Shown: in pieces, positions 43,809-51,815 of the stretch
Position numbering within the stretch: position 1 is the first letter of the stretch
How the letters are laid out: the number at the start of each line of letters is the position of its first letter
Source of the DNA: Carthagonibacter metallireducens
GTDB lineage: Bacteria; Gemmatimonadota; Gemmatimonadetes; Palauibacterales; Palauibacteraceae
Assembly (NCBI GenBank): GCA_023554445.1
Contig: JAMJQQ010000036.1
Location: 1-64,000, forward strand
DNA: 64,000 nt
Direction of reading: 5' to 3'
Notes under the pieces: model-generated
Seen by the model: the letters and a program-made list of their open reading frames with translations, nothing else
Databases searched by the model: none
Told to the model about the DNA's origin: nothing
Program-made: the position numbers and the translations under genes

Positions 43809-45680
43809 ATGTCTTCTACTACCGTGCCAGAACAGACCATCGACCTCATCACCGGCACGCCACCGGCGGAAGGTGGAGCGGACACCGATCCGGCGATCCA
43901 GGCTCTTCGCCAGCGATTCGAATCGGCGATCCTGTCGGTGCACACGGATGCCGTCGATGTCCCCTGCGCAGTAATCGATCCGGCCAGCAACTACGATGTG
44001 CTCGAGTTCCTGAAGACCGATCCGGCCATGGCCTACGATCTCCTGGTCGACGTCATGGGCGTGGACATTGGCGGCGGTCGGCCAATCCGGGTCTGGTACC
44101 AGCTCTGGTCGATGAGGCACGGCCGGCAGCTCAGGATCGAGTGCCGGGTTCCCTACGAGAACCTGGAGCTCAGGTCGGTCACCCCGCTGTGGCGGACGGC
44201 CAACTGGCTGGAGCGCGAGGTCTGGGACATGTACGGCGTGACGTTCACGGGCCACCCGGACCTCCGACGCATTCTCATGCCCGAGAACTACGACGAGGGC
44301 TTCCCGCTGCGGAAGGAATTTCCGCTTCGGGGCCGCTTCGCCCGGTCCGAGCAGGTTCGCCGGGCTCTCGAGCGGAAGGGCGAGGAGATCTACGCTCGTG
44401 AGGAGCTGGAGATGGCGGGAGTCCTCGCGGCGACCGAAGAGGATGCGCCGTCCGACGAGTTGATTCCCGAGCTCAGCATGAAGATCGGTCCGGAATTGCT
44501 GGCGGACGGTCTGGAAGCTGACCGAATGGTCATCAACATGGGCCCGCAGCACCCTGCGACGCACGGAGTGCTCCGGCTCGTGCTTCAGCTGGACGGCGAG
44601 AACGTCGAACGCTGCATTCCGCACATCGGCTATCTGCACACGGGCTTCGAGAAGACTTGCGAGTATCGCGAGTGGAACCAGGTCGTCCCGTACACCGACC
44701 GCATGGACTATCTCGCGCCGATGATCTACAACATCGCGTACGCCGGCGCGGTCGAAAGCCTGCTCGGAATCGAGATCACGCCGCGTTGCCGCGCAGTGCG
44801 CCTGATTCTGAGCGAGTTGAACCGGCTGCTCGGGCACCTGCTGTGGCTCGGCACGACGGCGATGGACATCGGTGCCACCACGGTCTTCATCTACACCTTC
44901 GGCGAGCGGGAAACGATCTACAACCTCCATGAGGCGTACTGCGGATCGCGGATCACGAATTCCGCCACCCGCATCGGAGGCATGCTCGCAGATCTTCCGG
45001 CCGGCTGGCTCGAGGCGTGCCGCGATTTCGTGCGGAGGCTCCCTGAAACTCTGGATGAGAGCGAGCGCCTGCTCACCCGGAACAGCATCTGGATGGCGCG
45101 GACCATGGACATCGGCGTCATCGATGCCGAAACGGCTCTCAACTTCGGGCTCACGGGCCCCAACCTCCGGGCAAGCGGGATCGCCTACGACGTCAGAAAG
45201 GCGCGCCCGTACCTGGGCTACGACGAGTACGATTTCGACGTGCCGGTCGGCGTGACCGGTGACACGTACGATCGATACCTGGTCCGGCTCGAAGAGATGC
45301 GGCAGAGCATCCGGATTCTCGAGCAGGCGCTCGATCGGGTGCCGGATGGTCCGATCAACGTATCGGACCCGGCCGTGATCCTGCCGCCGAAGAGCGAGGC
45401 GATGGGGTCGATCGACGCGATGATCGCTCACTTCAAGCTGGTCATGGAAGGACTGCAGGTCCCTGCCGGCGAGGTGTGGTATTCGGTCGAGGCGACGAAG
45501 GGCGAGCTGGGGATCGGCATCGTGTCCGACGGCGGCTCGAAGCCCGTGCGCTGTCGGTTCCGTGCACCGTCGTTCGTCAACCTGTCGGCGCTTCCGTACC
45601 TGGTGGAAGGTGGCCTGGTCTCGGACGTGATCGCGGTCAACGCGAGCATCGACATCGTCCTCGGCGAGATCGATCGGTGA
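43809..45680 (+). CDS. nuoCD: NADH-quinone oxidoreductase fused subunits C and D
   Basis: A 623-aa fusion. Residues about 25-205 are NuoC (DLLVDVMGVDIGGGRP, WLEREVWDMYGVTFTGHPDL, ENYDEGFPLRKEFPLRG). Residues about 230-623 are NuoD (VINMGPQHPATHGVLRLVLQ, the quinone-site His in that loop, YLHTGFEKTCEYREWNQ, and the C-terminal RAPSFVNLSALPYLVEGG). The linker contains an acidic stretch. There is no frameshift between the halves: a single frame runs from ATG 43809 to 45680. Fused C-D is known in E. coli and some other phyla. Confidence 0.95.
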   Translation: MSSTTVPEQTIDLITGTPPAEGGADTDPAIQALRQRFESAILSVHTDAVDVPCAVIDPASNYDVLEFLKTDPAMAYDLLVDVMGVDIGGGRPIRVWYQLWSMRHGRQLRIECRVPYENLELRSVTPLWRTANWLEREVWDMYGVTFTGHPDLRRILMPENYDEGFPLRKEFPLRGRFARSEQVRRALERKGEEIYAREELEMAGVLAATEEDAPSDELIPELSMKIGPELLADGLEADRMVINMGPQHPATHGVLRLVLQLDGENVERCIPHIGYLHTGFEKTCEYREWNQVVPYTDRMDYLAPMIYNIAYAGAVESLLGIEITPRCRAVRLILSELNRLLGHLLWLGTTAMDIGATTVFIYTFGERETIYNLHEAYCGSRITNSATRIGGMLADLPAGWLEACRDFVRRLPETLDESERLLTRNSIWMARTMDIGVIDAETALNFGLTGPNLRASGIAYDVRKARPYLGYDEYDFDVPVGVTGDTYDRYLVRLEEMRQSIRILEQALDRVPDGPINVSDPAVILPPKSEAMGSIDAMIAHFKLVMEGLQVPAGEVWYSVEATKGELGIGIVSDGGSKPVRCRFRAPSFVNLSALPYLVEGGLVSDVIAVNASIDIVLGEIDR

Positions 45681-45732
45681 ACTCGCCCACCGCTGCTCAG
45701 GGCACGAACTCCGAACGGAGAGAGCGGAAGAC

Positions 45733-46290
45733 GTGAAGAAAGTCCACCCAGCCGTCGTTGGGGCGCAGCCGTTCCAGCTGGCGGAGCACCGACCGGTCGA
45801 GCGACTCTTCGAAGATGCGGAAGGCCGCGATCGCCTCGAGAAGTCCCTCAGCAGGTATCCGGAGAAGAAGGGCGCACTCCTCCCCATGCTCGCATATGCG
45901 CAGGAGCGGAACGGCTGGCTCTCGCCGGAAGCGATGGAGGAGATCGCCGAGGCGCTCGACCTGACGCCCGCCTACGTCCGGTCGGTGGCGACTTTCTACA
46001 CGATGTACGCGAAGCGTCCTGTCGGACGGTACTGGATCCAGGTCTGCACCTGCATCTCCTGTCACGTGAACCGCGGGGAGGAAGTGTTCGAGTCCTTCCT
46101 CGAGCACACGGGCACCCGCGCAGGCGAAGTGTCTGAGGATGGCCGGTACACGGTGATCGAGGCCGAGTGCCTGGGGGCCTGCGGCTTCGCCACCGTCGTG
46201 CAGGTGAATGACCGCTACTTCGAAAACGTCACCCCGGAGACGGTGCCGGAGGTGCTGGCGCAGCTCGAACCGGGCGAACCCGAGGCATAG
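45733..46290 (+). CDS. nuoE: NADH-quinone oxidoreductase subunit E
   Basis: A 185-aa thioredoxin-like subunit with the [2Fe-2S] cluster N1a. The ligand pairs are C-x4-C in QVCTCISCHVNRG and C-x3-C in AECLGACGFA. An additional Cys sits inside the first pair, which is not a standard ligand. The N-terminal helical bundle includes YPEKKGALLPMLAYAQERNGW. Start GTG 45733. The gene is four bases from nuoF, with which it forms the NADH-oxidising module. Confidence 0.93.
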   Translation: MKKVHPAVVGAQPFQLAEHRPVERLFEDAEGRDRLEKSLSRYPEKKGALLPMLAYAQERNGWLSPEAMEEIAEALDLTPAYVRSVATFYTMYAKRPVGRYWIQVCTCISCHVNRGEEVFESFLEHTGTRAGEVSEDGRYTVIEAECLGACGFATVVQVNDRYFENVTPETVPEVLAQLEPGEPEA

Positions 46291-46294
46291 CCAG

Positions 46295-47572
46295 ATGGGA
46301 TTCCCGCACGACCACGACCTCGAGATCGGTACGATCCTCTCGCGGCACTTCGGTGACCCGAAGGCTCGGGAGCTGGACACGTGGCTGACCTACGGAGGAT
46401 ACGAAGGACTCAAGCAGGCCGTCGAGATGGACCCGGGCGAGATCACGACGATCGTCAAGGACTCGGGACTCAGGGGAAGAGGCGGCGCCGGTTTCCCGAC
46501 CGGTCTCAAGTGGAGCTTCATGCCGCAGGAGAAGAGCGGTCCGCACTACCTTTGCTGCAACGCGGACGAGTCCGAGCCGGGAGCTTTCAAGGACCGTGAG
46601 ATCCTGCGCTGGGTCCCTCACCTGCTGATCGAAGGTTGCCTGATCGCGGCTCGAGCCATTCGTGCCGAACACGCTTACATCTACGTGCGGGGAGAGTATT
46701 TCCCCTTCACCTCGATTCTCAACGATGCGGTGGTCGAGGCCTACGAGGCCGGCTATATCGGCAGAGACATACTGGGCAGCGGGTGGGACTGCGACTTGAC
46801 CGTCCACATAGGTGCCGGCGCCTACATCGCGGGCGAGGAAACCGGCCTGATGAGTTCGCTCACCGGAGGGCGGGCGGAACCGAAGATCAAGCCGCCGTTT
46901 CCCGCGCAGTCGGGCGTATTCGGCAAGCCGACCACGGTCAACAACGTGGAGACTCTCGCCGCGGTTCCGATGATCCTGATCAACGGGGCGGACTGGTACC
47001 GTCAATGGGGGACCGAGAAGAGTCCGGGCACCAAGTTGTGGTGCTGCTCAGGTCACCTGGTGCGCCCGGGGAACTACGAACTCGAGCTCGGAGTGCCGCT
47101 CAAGGACGTGATCTACGATGTGTGCGGTGGCGCTCCCGACGGAAAGAAGATCAAGGCAGTGATCCCGGGCGGGTCTTCGACCGCCATGCTCACGGCCGAC
47201 GAACTCGACGTGCCCTCGACCTACGAAGGGCTGCAGGAGGCGGGCAGCTCTCTGGGGACGGCGTCGCCGATCGTTCTGAACGAAGATACCAATATCGTCC
47301 GCGCGATGCGTCGAATCGCGGATTTCTACGCGCACGAGTCGTGCGGCCAGTGCGTTCAGTGCCGGGAGGGCACCTCCTGGGTTGCCAAGATCCTCAAGCG
47401 CATTGAGGACGGCGACGGGCGGCTTTCGGACCTGGATACCCTGTACGACCTCTGTGAGCAGTTGACGGGACGCACGATATGCGTGCTCGCCGACAGCGTC
47501 GTCTTCCCGCTCCGGTCCTCGCTGGACAAGTTCCGGGACGAGTACGAGGCGCTGATCGGCGGACGAGCCTGA
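46295..47572 (+). CDS. nuoF: NADH-quinone oxidoreductase subunit F
   Basis: A 425-aa subunit binding NADH, FMN and cluster N3. NADH/FMN motifs GLRGRGGAGFPTGLKW and CNADESEPGAFKDRE, and IGAGAYIAGEETGL. The cluster ligands are ESCGQCVQCREGT and the later Cys in RTICVLADS. Start ATG 46295 lies five bases after the nuoE stop. All conserved residues I could check are in place. Confidence 0.95.
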   Translation: MGFPHDHDLEIGTILSRHFGDPKARELDTWLTYGGYEGLKQAVEMDPGEITTIVKDSGLRGRGGAGFPTGLKWSFMPQEKSGPHYLCCNADESEPGAFKDREILRWVPHLLIEGCLIAARAIRAEHAYIYVRGEYFPFTSILNDAVVEAYEAGYIGRDILGSGWDCDLTVHIGAGAYIAGEETGLMSSLTGGRAEPKIKPPFPAQSGVFGKPTTVNNVETLAAVPMILINGADWYRQWGTEKSPGTKLWCCSGHLVRPGNYELELGVPLKDVIYDVCGGAPDGKKIKAVIPGGSSTAMLTADELDVPSTYEGLQEAGSSLGTASPIVLNEDTNIVRAMRRIADFYAHESCGQCVQCREGTSWVAKILKRIEDGDGRLSDLDTLYDLCEQLTGRTICVLADSVVFPLRSSLDKFRDEYEALIGGRA

Positions 47573-47600
47573 ACCGAGCCTTACGAGGCGCGAGACACGG

Positions 47601-49181
47601 ATGAGCGAACCAGCCAGCGAGACGATACGGCTTACGATCGACGGCGTGGAGGTCGCGGTCCCGAAGGGCACGACAGTGCTCAAGGCGGCCGAGACGGCCG
47701 GCATCGTAGTGCCTCACTACTGCTATCACCCCGGAATTCCGACACGTCCGGCGCAGTGCCGGATGTGCCTGGTGGAGATCGAGGGGCAGCCTAAGCTCCA
47801 GCCGTCCTGCGTAATGACGGCGGGAGATGGAATGAACGTGGTCACGCAGAGCGAGGCGGCTCGAGAGGCTCGTCGCTCCGTGATCGAGTTTCTGCTCCTC
47901 AACCACCCGGTCGATTGTCCGATATGCGACGCGGCCGGGCAGTGCATGCTGCAGGACTACGCCTACGAGACCGGCCAGCTGGAGAGTCGTTTCCAGGAAG
48001 CGAAGCTGGTGCTGGGCAGGGACAGGATCGCCGACGACATCCTCTACTTCGCCGATCGGTGCATCCTCTGCACGCGCTGCGTGCGATTCATGCGAGACGT
48101 GGCCGGTGACGAGGCGCTGATCGTCGCGCAACGAGGGCACAAGGCCTATATCGACACCTTCCCCGGGAAGGACCTGGACAACGAATTCCGCGGCAACATC
48201 GTCGACGTGTGTCCTGTCGGGGCCCTGGTTCACGAGGACTTCCTGTTCAAGGCCCGCGCCTGGGACATGGATTCGGCGCCTGGCATCTGTCCCGGGTGCT
48301 CGAACGGCTGCAACATCGAGATCGGGGCCAAGGAGAATCAGGTCGTACGGATCAAGCCACGCTACAATGCCGAAGTGAACTCCTACTGGATGTGCGACTA
48401 CGGGCGAAAGCACCTGGTGATGGCCAACCGTGGTGCCCGGATCGACCTTCCGCTGATCCGGCGCAACGGAGAGCTCGAGGCCGTCCACTGGGGCGAGGCG
48501 CTCACCTGGCTGTCCGAACGGATGCCCGAGGGCGACGGAGTGGCGGTGGTCTCCCCGTTCGAATCCACCGAATCGATCGCCGCCTTCCGGGCGCTGCTCG
48601 CCAGAATTGGAATCAGCGGTGGTGGGTACCGTCTCGCCCGCGGCGACGAGGCGCAACTCGCGGGCTTTCCGAAATTGAAGCTGCGGGCCGAGCGTGCTCC
48701 GAATGCAACAGCCGCAGAGTTGTTCGGATTCCGCGAGGTAGAGAGTCTGCCTTCGATCGCCGCGGGCGCCACCGTGATCGTGGCCGGAGACCGGCTGGAC
48801 GACCTTCCCGCCGACTTCGCTGGTGACGCGGGATTCTTCGCCTATCTGGGCAGCCACCTCTCCGAGGCGGCCCGCAACGCGGACGTGATTCTGCCGATCA
48901 CGACCTTTCTCGAGATGGAAGGAACCTTCATCAATCACGAGGGGCGCCTGCAGCGATTCCGTCAGGCACTGGTGCCGCCCGGGGTGGCCAGGCCCGCCTG
49001 GATGGTCATCCGACGTCTGCTGTCGCTTCTCGGGGACGGGGCGGATGTGCTCGAGGCTGAGGCGGCGTTCGAACGGGCGGCCACGGAGACGCCGGGACTG
49101 GCCGGGATCGCATGGAGCGCGATCGGGCCGAAGGGCGTTCTGGTGCGAACGGACGGCGCTGCGGCGCCGTCGGCGAGATAG
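47601..49181 (+). CDS. nuoG: NADH-quinone oxidoreductase subunit G, compact form
   Basis: A 526-aa Fe-S subunit of complex I. The N-terminal ferredoxin domain carries N1b cysteines (HYCYHPG ... PAQCRMCLVEI ... PSCVMT), then N5 (NHPVDCPICDAAGQC), then N4 (RCILCTRCVRFMRD ... VDVCPVGAL). A further C-x2-C-x3-C-x27-C motif (ICPGCSNGCN ... WMCDYG) matches the off-pathway cluster N7. The molybdopterin-like C-terminal domain is strongly shortened versus E. coli (about 908 aa) and Thermus (about 783 aa), yet FLEMEGTFINHEGRLQRF near the end is kept. No frame disruption seen. Confidence 0.92.
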   Translation: MSEPASETIRLTIDGVEVAVPKGTTVLKAAETAGIVVPHYCYHPGIPTRPAQCRMCLVEIEGQPKLQPSCVMTAGDGMNVVTQSEAAREARRSVIEFLLLNHPVDCPICDAAGQCMLQDYAYETGQLESRFQEAKLVLGRDRIADDILYFADRCILCTRCVRFMRDVAGDEALIVAQRGHKAYIDTFPGKDLDNEFRGNIVDVCPVGALVHEDFLFKARAWDMDSAPGICPGCSNGCNIEIGAKENQVVRIKPRYNAEVNSYWMCDYGRKHLVMANRGARIDLPLIRRNGELEAVHWGEALTWLSERMPEGDGVAVVSPFESTESIAAFRALLARIGISGGGYRLARGDEAQLAGFPKLKLRAERAPNATAAELFGFREVESLPSIAAGATVIVAGDRLDDLPADFAGDAGFFAYLGSHLSEAARNADVILPITTFLEMEGTFINHEGRLQRFRQALVPPGVARPAWMVIRRLLSLLGDGADVLEAEAAFERAATETPGLAGIAWSAIGPKGVLVRTDGAAAPSAR

Positions 49182-49189
49182 AGGACGCG

Positions 49190-50470
49190 ATGGACCCGAT
49201 GACCGGCACCGCGTTCGTCATCGCGACGACGTTGAAAATCCTGGTGTTTTTCGTCCTGCTGCTCGTGTTCGTAGCTCTTTCCACCTACTTCGAGCGGAAG
49301 GTCGCGGGCTTCATCCAGGACCGAAGCGGTCCGAATCGCGTCGGCCCGCTGGGACTGCTCCAGGTCATGGCCGACGGGCTGAAGTTCATTCTGAAGGAAG
49401 AGGTCGAGCCCGGTGGGGCCAACAAGAAGTTCTTCTTCCTCGCCCCCGTGCTCGGGCTGGTGCCTGCGACCGTCCTGTTCGCCGTCATGCCCTTCGCCTC
49501 ACCGGCACCGACCCGCTGGGGACTGATGGAGATGATCGTGGCCGACGTTCCGGTCGGGTTTCTCTACGTCCTGGCTATCGCTTCCCTGGGGGTGTACGGG
49601 ATCGTGATGGCAGGTTGGGCCTCCAACTCGAAATACTCCTTCCTGGGCGGACTGCGCGGCTCCGCACAGATGGTCAGCTACGAGGTGGCTCTCGGGATGA
49701 GCCTGGTCCCCGTGCTGATGCTCGTGGGCAACGTACAGATGCCCGAGATCGTATCGGCCCAGCAGAATTTCGCAACAGGCCCGGCCGCGTACGGTGCCTG
49801 GTTCTTCCTTCCCCTCATGTTGACGGCGTTCGTCTTCCTCGTCGCGGGTCTGGCGGAGACGGGCCGGGTACCTTTCGATCTCGCGGAGGCGGAAGGGGAG
49901 CTGGTCGGCGGCTTCCACACCGAATACTCGTCGATGAAGTTCGGCATGTTCTTCCTCGGCGAATACGCGCACCTGATCACGACCGCGGCTCTCATTACCG
50001 TCTTCTTCCTCGGAGGCTGGGACATACCGTTCTGGCAGGGAGACAACATCCGGGTTCTCGCCGATGGCACGGTGATCGGCGAACCGACCTGGTGGAAGAC
50101 TCTCCTCACCTTCGGGTCGTTCGCGGTGAAGACGCTCATTCTGGTTCTCTTCTTCATGTGGCTCCGCTGGACGATCCCGAGGTTTCGCTACGACCAGCTG
50201 ATGGATCTCGGGTGGAAGGTCTTCATCCCGATCATGATGGTCTACATCATGATCCTGGGACTGGCGATGTACCTGCTGGACGAAGCCGGCATTCCCGTGG
50301 GCTGGCAGTACTCCGGAGCCCTGATCGTGCTCAATCTGATCATGATGGTCATCCTGATCTGGGGCCTCGATCGCGGCATGATCGTCAAGGGGGCTACGTC
50401 GAGAACGAGGCGTCGGGCGGGCGGCATTCGCGGCCGAATGACCCCGACCGCGCCCAGCGAGGTGGATTGA
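49190..50470 (+). CDS. nuoH: NADH-quinone oxidoreductase subunit H
   Basis: A 426-aa membrane subunit with about eight to nine helices that forms part of the quinone-binding chamber. Typical motifs: TYFERKVAGFIQDRSGPNRVG, PLGLLQVMADGLKFILKEE, GSAQMVSYEVALGMSLVP, and the acidic quinone loop AETGRVPFDLAEAEGELVGGFHTEY. ATG 49190 has GAGGA five bases upstream. The C-terminal basic tail (SRTRRRAGGIRGR) extends beyond the usual end. Confidence 0.94.
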   Translation: MDPMTGTAFVIATTLKILVFFVLLLVFVALSTYFERKVAGFIQDRSGPNRVGPLGLLQVMADGLKFILKEEVEPGGANKKFFFLAPVLGLVPATVLFAVMPFASPAPTRWGLMEMIVADVPVGFLYVLAIASLGVYGIVMAGWASNSKYSFLGGLRGSAQMVSYEVALGMSLVPVLMLVGNVQMPEIVSAQQNFATGPAAYGAWFFLPLMLTAFVFLVAGLAETGRVPFDLAEAEGELVGGFHTEYSSMKFGMFFLGEYAHLITTAALITVFFLGGWDIPFWQGDNIRVLADGTVIGEPTWWKTLLTFGSFAVKTLILVLFFMWLRWTIPRFRYDQLMDLGWKVFIPIMMVYIMILGLAMYLLDEAGIPVGWQYSGALIVLNLIMMVILIWGLDRGMIVKGATSRTRRRAGGIRGRMTPTAPSEVD

Positions 50471-50473
50471 TTC

Positions 50474-50971
50474 ATGCCCGGTAGCGTCAAGATCGTCGTC
50501 AGGCCGGAGTCGAGCGCTTCGTACGTGCGCGCGATCACCAAGGGCCTCGGCATCACCCTGAAGCACCTGCTCGAGCCGAACAAGGCGACCCAGCAGTATC
50601 CGGATGAGAAGTGGGATCTCTCGCCCCGCCTTCGCGGGACGCATCGCATGGCGACCCACGAGGACGGACGCGCGAAGTGCGTCGGTTGTGGACTCTGCCC
50701 GACGGTCTGTCCGGTCAACTGCATCAAGCTGATCCCCGCTGAGGATGAGAACGGGGAACGGTACGCCGCGGTTTACGAGATCGACGAGTTTCGATGCATC
50801 TTCTGCGGTTTCTGCCAGGAGGTGTGTCCCGTGGAGGCGATTCACCTCGGAGTGCACTACGAGAACGCCGAGTACAGCCGGGAGCGCTGGGTCTACGACC
50901 TCGAGCGACTCACCGAGCTGGACCACCCGTTCACGGCGCTCTGGGATCCCTTCGACCCGGCATCGGAATGA
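50474..50971 (+). CDS. nuoI: NADH-quinone oxidoreductase subunit I
   Basis: A 165-aa ferredoxin-like subunit holding clusters N6a and N6b. Two 4Fe-4S motifs are present: CVGCGLCPTVCPVNC and CIFCGFCQEVCPVEA, each with the partner Cys-Pro. The N-terminal region KGLGITLKHLLEPNKATQQYP is the membrane-docking helix. It starts three bases after nuoH and overlaps nuoJ by four bases (ATGA). Confidence 0.94.
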   Translation: MPGSVKIVVRPESSASYVRAITKGLGITLKHLLEPNKATQQYPDEKWDLSPRLRGTHRMATHEDGRAKCVGCGLCPTVCPVNCIKLIPAEDENGERYAAVYEIDEFRCIFCGFCQEVCPVEAIHLGVHYENAEYSRERWVYDLERLTELDHPFTALWDPFDPASE

Positions 50972-51495
50972 TGGAAGCCTTTTTCTTCCTGTTGTTTGCG
51001 ACGATGGCTGCCGGCGGCGCGATCATGATGATCGCCAGTCGGAATCCGGTGAGCAGCCTGATGTACCTGGTGCTCGCGTTCTTCGCCCTGTCGGGGGTGT
51101 TCGTCATGCTCGACGCGCACTTCCTGGCCGCCGTTCAGGTGATCGTTTACGCCGGCGCGATCATGGTCCTGTTCCTGTTCGTGATCATGCTGTTGAATCT
51201 GGGCCATCGTGAGGACATCGACATGCGCGGGCACCTCGCTCGCCTGGTTGCGCTCGTCGCCGGGTCGGGGCTCTTCGCGGCTGTCGCCGCGCTGGTCTTC
51301 CGGGGAGAGCAGGCGACCCTGGCGGGCGAAGAAAGTCGACTGGCGGTGGAGGCGATGATCCGATCCAGAGGTGCGGTCGGGGCGCTCGCCGAGCCCCTGT
51401 TCACGAGCTATCTCGTTCCGTTCGAGCTCACGGCACTTCTCCTCCTCGTGGCTATCGTCGGGGCAGTAGTCCTGGCCCGGCGCCGCGCACCCTGA
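50968..51495 (+). CDS. nuoJ: NADH-quinone oxidoreductase subunit J
   Basis: A 175-aa membrane subunit with five predicted helices. The conserved helix 3 motif LAAVQVIVYAGAIMVLFLFVIMLLN is obvious and marks the hinge (pi-bulge) region that couples to proton transfer. The start is ATG 50968, the first of tandem ATGs, coupled to nuoI. The periplasmic loop is rich in Glu/Arg. Confidence 0.93.
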   Translation: MMEAFFFLLFATMAAGGAIMMIASRNPVSSLMYLVLAFFALSGVFVMLDAHFLAAVQVIVYAGAIMVLFLFVIMLLNLGHREDIDMRGHLARLVALVAGSGLFAAVAALVFRGEQATLAGEESRLAVEAMIRSRGAVGALAEPLFTSYLVPFELTALLLLVAIVGAVVLARRRAP

Positions 51496-51505
51496 GGCTT
51501 CGAGC

Positions 51506-51811
51506 ATGAACCTGGATATCGAGCTCGCTTCCCTGATACTCAGCGCCTTTCTGTTCGCTGTCGGAACGGCGGGCGTGCTGGTGCGCCGGAACGCGATCAT
51601 CGTGTTCATGTGCGTCGAGTTGATGCTCAACGCCGTGAACCTCAGCCTGATCGTGTTCTCGCGGTCGCTGGGCCTGGAGGCCCAGGTGCTGGTGTTCTTC
51701 GTGATGGCCGTCGCCGCCGCTGAAGCGGCCGTTGGACTGGCGATCATCATCGCGATCTTCCGCCACTATGAAGGCGTGGACGTGGATCGCTTCAATCTCT
51801 TGAGGTGGTGA
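51506..51811 (+). CDS. nuoK: NADH-quinone oxidoreductase subunit K
   Basis: A 101-aa membrane subunit with three helices. It carries the conserved acidic residues in IVFMCVELMLNAVNLSLIVF and VFFVMAVAAAEAAVGLAIIIAI, which are part of the central proton-conducting axis. Length is typical (about 100). Followed four bases later by nuoL. Confidence 0.94.
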   Translation: MNLDIELASLILSAFLFAVGTAGVLVRRNAIIVFMCVELMLNAVNLSLIVFSRSLGLEAQVLVFFVMAVAAAEAAVGLAIIIAIFRHYEGVDVDRFNLLRW

Positions 51812-51815
51812 CCCG

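Noticed and set aside
43584..45887. 767-codon open frame on the minus strand opposite nuoCD
   Set aside because: GC-rich antisense shadow; the plus strand encodes a clearly recognisable NuoCD and the antisense product has no family pattern.
47394..48938. 514-codon minus-strand frame opposite nuoG
   Set aside because: Shadow of NuoG, whose cysteine motifs are all on the plus strand.
49045..50484. 479-codon plus-strand frame overlapping nuoH in another frame
   Set aside because: Arg/Gly/Asp-rich shadow; nuoH in the neighbouring frame has the conserved membrane helices.
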